Shown one piece after another: positions 45,454-53,198 of a DNA stretch of 58,086 nucleotides. Every line of letters starts with the position of its first letter. Position 1 is the first letter of the stretch. The translations under genes were made by a program, and so were the position numbers. Source of the DNA: Pseudomonadota bacterium (GTDB lineage Bacteria; Pseudomonadota; Gammaproteobacteria; Steroidobacterales; Steroidobacteraceae). Under the pieces are notes generated by a model that worked only from the letters and a program-made list of their open reading frames with translations, had not been told where the DNA came from and made no database searches. Location: contig JAFAGC010000073.1 in assembly GCA_023423065.1 (NCBI GenBank), forward strand, positions 1-58,086. Direction: 5' to 3'.

Positions 45454-46990
45454 CCGACTTGGCGGGCAGGCGCACCGTCAGCACGCCCGATTCCTTCTTC
45501 CCGCTGATCTTCACCGGCGTCACCACTTCGGGCGCCGCGGGCGTGTTGTGCGCGTCCATGGTCTTCGCCGTGATCATGCGGCCCTGGGCCGTCGCGACGG
45601 TCGCACCCTGCAAATTGACCTTCACCACGGCCTCGCGCTTCGGATCGAGATTCGTGAGCGCGAGCTGCAGGTTGCCGGCCGTGTCGCGCGCCGCCGAGGC
45701 GCTGACGACCGGCACCGAGTAGTCGCCCAGCTTGTAGTCGGGCGTCGTGATCTCGGTGGGCAGCGAGGTCGCTCCCTGGAACGGGATGTACATGTGGAAC
45801 ACGTGGTAGGTAGGCGTGAGCGCCATCTTCGGCCCGTCGGTCAGGATCATCGCCTGCAGCACGTTCACCATCTGCGCGATGTTCGTCATGTGCACGCGGC
45901 GCGCATGTTTGTGGAAGATGTTGAGGTTGACGCCCGCGACGACGGCATCGCGCAGCGTGTTCTGCTGGTAGAGGAATCCCGGCTCGCGGCCCGGCTCCGG
46001 GTCGTACCAGGTGCCCCACTCGTCGACGTAGAAGCCGACCTTGCCCTTCGGATCGTTCGCGTCGAGCACCTTCACGTTGTTCGTGATGAACTCGTCGATA
46101 CGCAGCGTGCGGCTGAGCGTCGAGATCCACTGCTCCTCGGGGAACCCCGTCGAGGCGCCTTTCTTCGACCAGTTGCCGGTCGGCAGCGTGTAGTAGTGGT
46201 GCGAGATGCCGTCCATGTCGCGCTCGACCATCGTCGTCAGCACTTCGACCCACTTCGTCTTGTCGCCGTCGCCGCCGCTCGCGATGATCTTCGGACGCTT
46301 GCCGCGCGGCGCCTTGATGTAGGTGGCGAACTGGCGGAACAGGTCCGCGTAGTACTCCGGACGCATGTTGCCGCCGCAGCCCCAGGTCTCGTTGCCGATG
46401 CCGAAGAAGTGCACGTCCCAGGGCTTGTCGCGGCCGTTCTTGCGGCGCTCGTTGGCGAGCGTCGAGACCGTGTCGGAGGTCATGTACTCCATCCAGTCGG
46501 CCATCTCCTGCGGAGAGCCCGAGCCCACGTTGCCGCTGATGTAGACCTTCGTGCCGATCATCTCGGCGAAGGTGAAGAACTCGTGCGTGCCGAATTCGTT
46601 CGTCTCGGGCACGCCGCCCCAGTGCGTATTCACCTTGACCGGGCGCTTCTCGCGCGGACCGATGCCGTCGCGCCAGTGGTATTCGTCGGCGAAGCAGCCG
46701 CCGGGCCAGCGCACCACCGGCACCTTGAGGTTCTTCAGCGCCTCGATGACGTCGTTGCGATAGCCGTTCGTGTTGGGAATGTTCGACTTCTCGCCGACCC
46801 AGATTCCCTCGTAGATGCCGGCGCCGAGATGTTCGGCGAACTGTCCGTAGATGTTCGGATTGATGACTTCGCCCGGCTGATCGGCGCGGATGGTCACCGT
46901 CACGGGCACGCTGCCCTGCGCGAACGCGCCGCCGGCCGCGGCGCATGCGCTCAACACGAACGCCGCGATCCTGAATTGAATACGTTTCAC
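45431..46990 (-). CDS. Alpha-L-arabinofuranosidase, GH51
   Basis: 519-aa exported enzyme (signal MKRIQFRIAAFVLSACAAAGGAFA) that releases arabinose from arabinan or arabinoxylan. It has the N-terminal NPNIYGQFAEHLGAGIYEGIWVG, RWPGGCFADEYHWRDGIGP, acid/base Glu in FGIGNETWGCGG and nucleophile Glu in YVDEWGTWYDPE, all diagnostic of GH51. A C-terminal beta-sandwich follows. Most GH51 enzymes are cytoplasmic, so the signal peptide suggests a periplasmic or extracellular role. Monocistronic. Confidence 0.92.
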   Translation of the reverse strand: MKRIQFRIAAFVLSACAAAGGAFAQGSVPVTVTIRADQPGEVINPNIYGQFAEHLGAGIYEGIWVGEKSNIPNTNGYRNDVIEALKNLKVPVVRWPGGCFADEYHWRDGIGPREKRPVKVNTHWGGVPETNEFGTHEFFTFAEMIGTKVYISGNVGSGSPQEMADWMEYMTSDTVSTLANERRKNGRDKPWDVHFFGIGNETWGCGGNMRPEYYADLFRQFATYIKAPRGKRPKIIASGGDGDKTKWVEVLTTMVERDMDGISHHYYTLPTGNWSKKGASTGFPEEQWISTLSRTLRIDEFITNNVKVLDANDPKGKVGFYVDEWGTWYDPEPGREPGFLYQQNTLRDAVVAGVNLNIFHKHARRVHMTNIAQMVNVLQAMILTDGPKMALTPTYHVFHMYIPFQGATSLPTEITTPDYKLGDYSVPVVSASAARDTAGNLQLALTNLDPKREAVVKVNLQGATVATAQGRMITAKTMDAHNTPAAPEVVTPVKISGKKESGVLTVRLPAKSVSVLRLQ

Positions 46991-47122
46991 TGAATCCCCC
47001 GCCCGTTGTGGAATTATCGGGAACGGTCGATGCTGCCGCGCATTGGCGACAGCCGCAAGCCGAGTCTCGATATTCGAATCGATATGACTCGCTGCCGTCT
47101 GGGGAATGCCCTACCAAGGCTC

Positions 47123-47587
47123 TTATAGATAGGCCTGCGGCGGCGGCCACGTATCCCAAAGCGCCGGATCCGGCGCGAGGTACGCCTGCGACTTCTCGAA
47201 GATTCGCGGCTCGAACGCGATCGATTTACGAGCCACGGTATCGATGTGCACGCCAGTCGCGAGCATGGTCGCGAGATGATCGCCCGCATCGCCGCGGCGC
47301 ATCTCGTGCACGAAACGCACGAGCTTGGGTTTCAGCTCGATGAGCGCGGTGCGCACGACGACCACGTCGCCGGGCAGCGCCTCACGCCGGTACGAGATGC
47401 GCTGATCCACCGCGGCCATCCCGCGATTCGTCTCCTTCAGGTACTGCGAAGTCATGCCCATCATCGCGGCGAGGTTCCAGGTGGCCTCGTCGAACTTGCC
47501 GACATACCACATGACGTTCATGTGGCCCATGTGGTCGCAGTGCCATTGATGCACGGTGCCGCGGTAGGTGATGCCGATGGTGCTCAC
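47123..47587 (-). CDS. Thioesterase-superfamily (hotdog) protein
   Basis: 154-aa 4HBT-type hotdog protein. GTVHQWHCDHMGHMNVMWYVGKFDEA contains the Asp-His-x-Gly-His-x-Asn catalytic core. The GTG at 47587 overlaps the stop of the upstream gene as GTGA; an ATG at 47620 within that gene is less likely. Substrate unknown: probably an acyl-CoA with a short or hydroxylated chain. Confidence 0.82.
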   Translation of the reverse strand: MSTIGITYRGTVHQWHCDHMGHMNVMWYVGKFDEATWNLAAMMGMTSQYLKETNRGMAAVDQRISYRREALPGDVVVVRTALIELKPKLVRFVHEMRRGDAGDHLATMLATGVHIDTVARKSIAFEPRIFEKSQAYLAPDPALWDTWPPPQAYL

Positions 47588-48486
47588 GTGATGCGTCTCC
47601 CTGTCACTCGTTCGTTCCATGTCATTGCGGCCGGCGGTGGCGGAACCTGTTCGAACTTCAGCGAACGCAGGTCGATCAGCTCGTCGACGCCACCGGCTTT
47701 TCCATGGCGATCGACCGGCACGCGATACACGCGGCCTTCGCGCGCGAACAGCAGCTCGCCCGAGATCGACCAGTCCGCCCAGTCGCTGCGGCCGAGGTCG
47801 TGCACGAGGTTACCGTCCGGGTCGAACAGACTGTGCTCGTATGCGTACCAGGGACCATTGTGCTCGTGAATTCCAAGCAGCCGACGTTCGAGAGTCGCCT
47901 TCCCGCACGTCTTGCGCCAGCGTTCCGCTCGCACGAACTCCCATGAGTATTTCTCGCCGCGCTTGTATTCCGTCCTCGAACCGGGATCGGCCAGCACCCA
48001 GCCGTCGCGCTTCATGCGCAGGGAGGCGATGGGCTCGTCCTCGCCGCGCCCGGCCCAGGGCGCGATGGGCACCGCCCTGACATCCTTCGGTATCCGGAAT
48101 CCCTCCGCGGGATTCACGCCGCCCATTTTGTTGAGCGCGATCACGCGCTCGCTTTCGAACAATCCACCTCCTCCCCAGGTTCCCAGGTTCTGCCACAGAC
48201 AGAGGGCCGTGAGAAAAGGCGGACGGCTTACTGCCGTCCACGAGCGCAGCGGTGGTTTCTCGTTGGCCGCGAGATAGATCAACTTCTCGCCCGACGGCGA
48301 CACGTCACAGCGCTCTTCGTAGATTCGACCCTTGAACCACTGGCCGGCATGAAATTGGTGCCTGATGGTGTCCCACGTCAACAAGAGGACTTGTTTGCTG
48401 GGCCCGCGCCGAATCAGCACCACGCGCGGCGACGCGCGCGCGACCACGCCGAATATTCGAGTCGATGGTGGCGGCGGCTGGCTCAT
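47584..48486 (-). CDS. Conserved-looking hypothetical protein
   Basis: 300-aa soluble protein, start MSQPPPPSTRIFGVVARASP. No family recognised. It has many Trp and Gly-Asp turns (RCDVSPSGEKLIYLAANEK, LFDPDGNLVHDLGRSDWADW, SISGELLFAREGRVYRV), spaced about 40-50 residues apart, consistent with a beta-propeller-like fold of WD/PD40 type. No signal peptide. Translationally coupled to the thioesterase gene through the GTGA overlap. An earlier in-frame start at 48540 has no support. Confidence 0.65.
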   Translation of the reverse strand: MSQPPPPSTRIFGVVARASPRVVLIRRGPSKQVLLLTWDTIRHQFHAGQWFKGRIYEERCDVSPSGEKLIYLAANEKPPLRSWTAVSRPPFLTALCLWQNLGTWGGGGLFESERVIALNKMGGVNPAEGFRIPKDVRAVPIAPWAGRGEDEPIASLRMKRDGWVLADPGSRTEYKRGEKYSWEFVRAERWRKTCGKATLERRLLGIHEHNGPWYAYEHSLFDPDGNLVHDLGRSDWADWSISGELLFAREGRVYRVPVDRHGKAGGVDELIDLRSLKFEQVPPPPAAMTWNERVTGRRIT

Positions 48487-48571
48487 GTCCCGAGATGCTA
48501 TCCCAATATCGAGGCGCCGGCCCCATCTGACCGGCGCCATCGTCGATCACGCGGCGGCAAACTACTCCGCC

Positions 48572-50113
48572 TCAGTGCGCGGCGCCGAGTGCGACGGCGC
48601 GGGTCGGGCGTGGCGCGGCCCAGATCAGCATCGCCGACAGCAGGAATGCCAGCGACGCGAACATCATGAGCTCGTTGGTCGCGATCATGACCGCCTGGCT
48701 CTGCACCATGTGATCCAGCGCGTTCAGCGACTGCTCCGGGTTGAAGCCGCTGGCGGACAACGCGTGCATGGTTTCGCCGCTGCGGTCGACCAGCGGCGCG
48801 AGCTCCGCGTGTTTCTCCTGCGCGCCATTCTCCCACGACGTGTTCACGATCGAGGTCGCGACGGCGCCGGCCAGCGTGCGCAGGAAGTTCATCAGTCCCG
48901 CCGCCGACGCGGTCTCGTTCTCGTCCACGCTGGCCAACGCGATGGTCGTGACCGGCACGAAGAAAAACGGCAGCCCGAGGCCCATGAGCAGCAGCGGAAT
49001 CGAAATCTGCCAGAAGCTCATGTCCGTCGTGCCGATCGTGCGGAACGCGAGCACGCCGCACAGCCACATCAATCCGAAGAACACGAGCTTGCGCGGGTCG
49101 ACCTTGGAAGACAGCAGGCCGGCCGCCGGCGCGAAGAACACCGCGAGCACTCCGGTCCACGCGGTGGCGAGACCGGCCCAGGTGGACGTGTAACCCATGT
49201 AACTCTGCAGCCAGAGCGGCGTGAGCACATTGGCCGCGAACACCGCGCCGAAACCCGCAGCCACCACGATGACAGCCGTCGTATAGCCGCGGTGACGGAA
49301 CACGCGCAGGTTCACGATCGGATGTTTCTCGCCGAGTTCCCAGATGAGGAACGCCGCGAAGCCGATGATCGCGACCACACCGAGCGATACGATCAGGTGC
49401 GACTCGAACCAGTCGTGCTCCTTGCCAAGATCCAGCATGAGCTGCAACGCGCCGACGAAGATCACGAGCAGCGACAGCCCGATCATGTCGATCGGCGCGC
49501 GCTCGAGCTTCGTCTCGTAACGCTTCAGCATGCGCCAGGCGAACGGACCCATCGCGAGCGCCAGCGGCACGTTGATCAGGAAGATCACCGGCCATCCGTA
49601 CGAATCGCACAGCCAGCCGCCAAGGATCGGCCCGAGGATGGGCGCGACGAGGGTCGTCATGGCCCACAGCGCGGTCGCCGCGGCCGCCTTCTCCTTCGGG
49701 AAGATGCGCAGCAGCAACGTCTGCGAGAGCGGGATCAGCGGTCCGCCCGCAACACCCTGCAGGATGCGCCCGATCACCAGCACCTCGAAGTTGGGCGCGA
49801 ATCCACACAGCGCGGAAAACACGCCGAATGAAGCGATGGCGGTCGTGAACACGCGCACCGCGCCGAAGCGCGCCGCGAGCCACCCTGTGAGCGGCACGGT
49901 GATGGCCTCGGCCACCGCGTAACACGTGATGACCCACATGCCCTGGCTCGAGCTGATGCCGAGCGAGCCCGCGATGTTCGGCACGGACACATTGGCGATG
50001 GTCATGTCGAGCACGGCGATGAAGTTCGCGCCGGCGAGCACGACGGCGAGCAGCCACAACATGCCTCCCTTCAATGGCGCGTCGCCGTTCAATGCCTTTT
50101 CAATCGCGGTCAT
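48572..50113 (-). CDS. MFS drug exporter, DHA2/EmrB type
   Basis: 513-aa 14-helix proton antiporter. Visible motifs are LDMTIANVSVPNIAGSLG (DHA2 motif D1), GRILQGVAGGPLIPLSQ and LGPILGGWL (motif C, antiporter). The ATG at 50113 has GGAGAG 5 nt upstream. Works with the adaptor and outer-membrane genes upstream to form a tripartite pump for hydrophobic drugs or fatty-acid-like compounds. Confidence 0.93.
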   Translation of the reverse strand: MTAIEKALNGDAPLKGGMLWLLAVVLAGANFIAVLDMTIANVSVPNIAGSLGISSSQGMWVITCYAVAEAITVPLTGWLAARFGAVRVFTTAIASFGVFSALCGFAPNFEVLVIGRILQGVAGGPLIPLSQTLLLRIFPKEKAAAATALWAMTTLVAPILGPILGGWLCDSYGWPVIFLINVPLALAMGPFAWRMLKRYETKLERAPIDMIGLSLLVIFVGALQLMLDLGKEHDWFESHLIVSLGVVAIIGFAAFLIWELGEKHPIVNLRVFRHRGYTTAVIVVAAGFGAVFAANVLTPLWLQSYMGYTSTWAGLATAWTGVLAVFFAPAAGLLSSKVDPRKLVFFGLMWLCGVLAFRTIGTTDMSFWQISIPLLLMGLGLPFFFVPVTTIALASVDENETASAAGLMNFLRTLAGAVATSIVNTSWENGAQEKHAELAPLVDRSGETMHALSASGFNPEQSLNALDHMVQSQAVMIATNELMMFASLAFLLSAMLIWAAPRPTRAVALGAAH

Positions 50114-50143
50114 CACACTCTCCCATCTACAGTTGCTGGTCCA

Positions 50144-51256
50144 TCAACCTTCGCTGGAACGCGTGTCGATCGTGGCTTCCATCGACAGGCCGACCTGCAG
50201 CGGATGCTTCTCGAGCTGTTCGCGGTCGAGCTGGATGCGCACCGGCACGCGCTGCACGACCTTGATCCAGTTGCCGGTCGCGTTCTGCGCCGGGATCGCC
50301 GCGAACGTCGAACCGGTGCCACCGGCGAGTCCCGTCACGACACCGCGGTATTTCACGCCGCTGCCGTACAGGTCCGACGTCACCTCGACAGGCTGGCCGA
50401 TGCGCACGCGCTCGAGCTGCCCTTCCTTGAAGTTCGCGTCCACGTGCACCTCGCCCACCGGCACGATCGCGAGCACCGGTGCGCCGGGCTGGATCTGCTG
50501 GCCGACCTGCACGGAGCGTTTGGCGACCACTCCGTCGATCGGCGCGCGGATCACCGTGCGGTCGAGGTTCACCTGCGCCTGGTCGCGGCGCGCGCGGGCC
50601 AGCGCCACTTCCGGGTTCGTGCTCTCAGTGGCGTTCGCGATCAGCACTGCGTTCGCGTTGCGTGCGCCAACCGCCGCCGAGTAGTTCGAACGTGCCTGGG
50701 CCAGCGCGGCCTTCGCGCTTTCGAAGGCGTTGCGCGCCTTCGTGAGCTCGTCGCCCGACACCGATCCCGACTCCGCGAGGTTCTCGCGGCGCTCGAGGTC
50801 GATCGTGGCGCGTTCGAGGTCGGCCAGCGCCCTCTTCTCGTCCGCGGAGCGCGCGGCGAGCTGGGCGGCGAAACTTTCGTCGTTGGCCACGTAGCCGCGC
50901 ACGCGGCGCTGCGCGCGGCCGAGCTCGGCCTCCGCCTGCGCGAGCGCCAGCCGTGCGTCGACGTCGTCGAGCACCACCAGCACGTCGCCCTTGCGCACGT
51001 AACTCGTGTCCGTCACGCGCACCTCGCGCACGATGCCGCCGACCGCCGGCGTCACCTGCGCGGTTTCCGCCGCCGTGTACGCGTTGTCGGTGGAGATGAA
51101 GTTTGACGCGTAGAAGTGCTCGTACGTGGCGTATCCCGTCGCCACCTTGAGCACGACCGCGCCTAGCACCAGCAGGCGCTTCTTGCGCCTGGCCTTCGTG
51201 GCCTTCTCCAGCGCGGCATCCGCCTGCTCGAGCGTTTCGGTGTTCATCGTCGTCAT
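50144..51256 (-). CDS. HlyD/EmrA-type periplasmic adaptor
   Basis: 370-aa membrane-fusion protein: one N-terminal helix (LLVLGAVVLKVATGYATYEHF), lipoyl half-motifs (VGGIVREVRVTDTSYVRKGDVLVVLDD), a coiled-coil hairpin and VIRAPIDGVVAKRSVQVGQQI. The ATG at 51256 has AGAGGA upstream. Order outer-membrane gene, adaptor, MFS is on one minus-strand unit with gaps of 28 and 30 bp. Confidence 0.92.
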   Translation of the reverse strand: MTTMNTETLEQADAALEKATKARRKKRLLVLGAVVLKVATGYATYEHFYASNFISTDNAYTAAETAQVTPAVGGIVREVRVTDTSYVRKGDVLVVLDDVDARLALAQAEAELGRAQRRVRGYVANDESFAAQLAARSADEKRALADLERATIDLERRENLAESGSVSGDELTKARNAFESAKAALAQARSNYSAAVGARNANAVLIANATESTNPEVALARARRDQAQVNLDRTVIRAPIDGVVAKRSVQVGQQIQPGAPVLAIVPVGEVHVDANFKEGQLERVRIGQPVEVTSDLYGSGVKYRGVVTGLAGGTGSTFAAIPAQNATGNWIKVVQRVPVRIQLDREQLEKHPLQVGLSMEATIDTRSSEG

Positions 51257-51284
51257 GATGGAATCCTCTCTGGTAGTTTGAAGT

Positions 51285-52688
51285 TCAAAGCGTGTAGCCG
51301 CCGCCCAGGGCCTTGTTGAGGGCGACGTCCAGCGTCATGGAGCGGCTCGCGAGATCCGACTGGATCCGCAGGTTGCTCAGTAGATAGTCCTCGGCGGACA
51401 ACACCTCGAGGTACGTGGCGAGCCCGCCCGCGTATCGGTCGTTCTGCACCCGCCAGGCCTCGCGCGCCGCGTCCACGGCCGCGCCGACGCGTTCGATCTG
51501 CGGCTCGAGCGCGCGCTGCGACACGGCGGCGTCGGCGACTTCCTGCAGCGCCTGCACCAGCGCCTTCTCGTAGTTCGAGACCGCCTCGGCGTACTCGGCC
51601 TCGCTGCCGCGCAGCTGCGCGCGCAGCCGGCCCCCGTTGAAGATGGGCAGCGTGATCGCGGGACCCGCGCTGCCGAAGTCGGAGCCGCTCTCGGTGAGCA
51701 TGTCGAGCCCGAGCGACTGCACGCCGATGAACGCGGCGAGGTTCACGTTCGGATAGAACTGCGCGCGGGTCACGTGGATGCGCTTCGCGGCCGCCTCGGC
51801 GCGCAGGCGCGCGGCCACCAGATCCGGGCGGCGTCCCACGAGCGCGGCCGACAGCGATTCGGGCAGCGCGAACGCGCGCGTGAAGTCCGCCTTCGGCCGC
51901 GCGATCGTAAGGCCGCGGTCCGGGCCCGCGCCGACCAGCGCCGCGAGGCGGTTCTTCTGCAGCAGGATCTGCTCCTCGAGCGACAGGACCTCCGCCTCGC
52001 TGCTCTCGCGGCGCGAATCCGCCTGGCGCACGCTGCCGCGGGTCTCGAGGCCGTTCGCGAATCGCCTGGCGAACAGCTCCGCGGTCTTGGCGCGCAGCTC
52101 GCGCGCGGCGATCGCTGTGTCGAGCGCCGAATACAGTCGCGCGAGTTCGGCGTAACTCGACGCGATCGAGCTCGCGAGCACCAGGCGCGCCTGGTCCGCA
52201 TCGGCCGACGCGGCAACGGCATCCGACGTCGCGGCGGCGAGCGATGCCCGATTCTTGCCCCAGAAGTCGAGCTCCCACGAGAAGTCGAGCGTCGCGCGAC
52301 CGAATTCATTCCAGCCCTGCGGCGTCATCCCGGGTGGGCTCAGGTAGTTGTAACTCTGCTTCTCCCAGCTCGCACCGGCCCGGGCGCTCGCCTGCGGAGC
52401 CAGTGCGCCGCGCGCGCTGTCCTGCTGCGCGCGAGCGCGGCGCAAGCGCGCATCGGCGACGGCGATCGAAGGCGAACCCACGAGCCCTTCTTCGATCAAC
52501 GCGTCGAGTTGCGGATCGCCGTACACCTTCCACCAGTTCGCGGCCGGCCAGGCGCGCGACGGCGCGCCAAACGACTGCGCGCTCTCGAATTTCGCGGGCG
52601 ACGGGATCCGCGTCCGAGGGTCCGCGCCCGGCAGGGATGCGCAACCGGCCAGGACCGCCGCGCTCGACAAGATGACCAGCAATTTCAT
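51285..52688 (-). CDS. NodT-family outer-membrane factor lipoprotein
   Basis: 467-aa TolC-like channel with lipobox LAGC (MKLLVILSSAAVLAGCAS). Two OEP repeats: WWKVYGDPQLDALIEEGL at the start and the mid-protein ALVGRRPDLVAARLRAEAAAKRI plus FYPNVNLAAFIG, which define the NodT/CusC group. Completes the efflux unit as the outer-membrane exit. Confidence 0.93.
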   Translation of the reverse strand: MKLLVILSSAAVLAGCASLPGADPRTRIPSPAKFESAQSFGAPSRAWPAANWWKVYGDPQLDALIEEGLVGSPSIAVADARLRRARAQQDSARGALAPQASARAGASWEKQSYNYLSPPGMTPQGWNEFGRATLDFSWELDFWGKNRASLAAATSDAVAASADADQARLVLASSIASSYAELARLYSALDTAIAARELRAKTAELFARRFANGLETRGSVRQADSRRESSEAEVLSLEEQILLQKNRLAALVGAGPDRGLTIARPKADFTRAFALPESLSAALVGRRPDLVAARLRAEAAAKRIHVTRAQFYPNVNLAAFIGVQSLGLDMLTESGSDFGSAGPAITLPIFNGGRLRAQLRGSEAEYAEAVSNYEKALVQALQEVADAAVSQRALEPQIERVGAAVDAAREAWRVQNDRYAGGLATYLEVLSAEDYLLSNLRIQSDLASRSMTLDVALNKALGGGYTL

Positions 52689-52748
52689 GGGATGACCTGT
52701 ATCGAAGTAGTTGGTAAATCGGTGACCGTGCGGCGCCGGCGTGGCGCC

Positions 52749-52946
52749 TCATCCGGCGGGATTTCGCGCGATGTCGCGCGCCAGGCACGCGACGAGTTCG
52801 TTGACGCTGCTGAACACGAACTGCTCGCCCGTGGTCACGTTCTCGATGCGTCCGATGACACGACCCGTCGCGGGGCGCGCGTCGCGGTGCAGCTTGAGCA
52901 CGTAGGCGCGTGCGATCGGGTAGCTGGGATGGGTCGCGAGGATCAT
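52749..52946 (-). CDS. Small hypothetical protein, 65 aa
   Basis: Begins MILATHPSYPIARAYVLKLH at 52946 with GAGGGG 8 nt upstream. A compact sequence with strand-like VIGRIENVTTGEQFVFSS and a helix LVACLARDIARN. No family recognised. The start codon overlaps the stop of the preceding small gene as ATGA. Lies 60 bp upstream of the NodT gene, same strand, so it may be part of the pump transcript. Confidence 0.55.
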   Translation of the reverse strand: MILATHPSYPIARAYVLKLHRDARPATGRVIGRIENVTTGEQFVFSSVNELVACLARDIARNPAG

Positions 52947-53158
52947 CCGCCGATCCCCTCGACGAATGTCCGCGCCGAAACGCGCACCGGCGCGACGCGC
53001 CCGCCGCAGCTCACCGCACAGCGCCGCGGCCAACCGCAGGCGTCCGTCAGCATCCGGTGTGAAATGAGGGATTGCAGCGCATGCCAGCGATGCGCTTCGG
53101 GCGTCGTGGACGCTCGGTGCGCCGTCGGGGTGCGGTTCGTGTCGCGTTTGATCATCAC
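52943..53158 (-). CDS. Small basic hypothetical protein, 71 aa
   Basis: Open frame starting MMIKRDTNRTPTAHRASTTP with a strong GGAGGA 6 nt upstream of its ATG and an ATGA overlap into the next small gene. The product is Arg/Thr/His-rich with two Cys and no recognised domain. The translation signal argues for a real gene, while the amino-acid composition is like that of shadow frames in GC-rich DNA, so confidence is limited. Confidence 0.4.
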   Translation of the reverse strand: MMIKRDTNRTPTAHRASTTPEAHRWHALQSLISHRMLTDACGWPRRCAVSCGGRVAPVRVSARTFVEGIGG

Positions 53159-53198
53159 TCGTCCTCCAGTCCATGGAGGGCAAGTTACGGATCACCGT

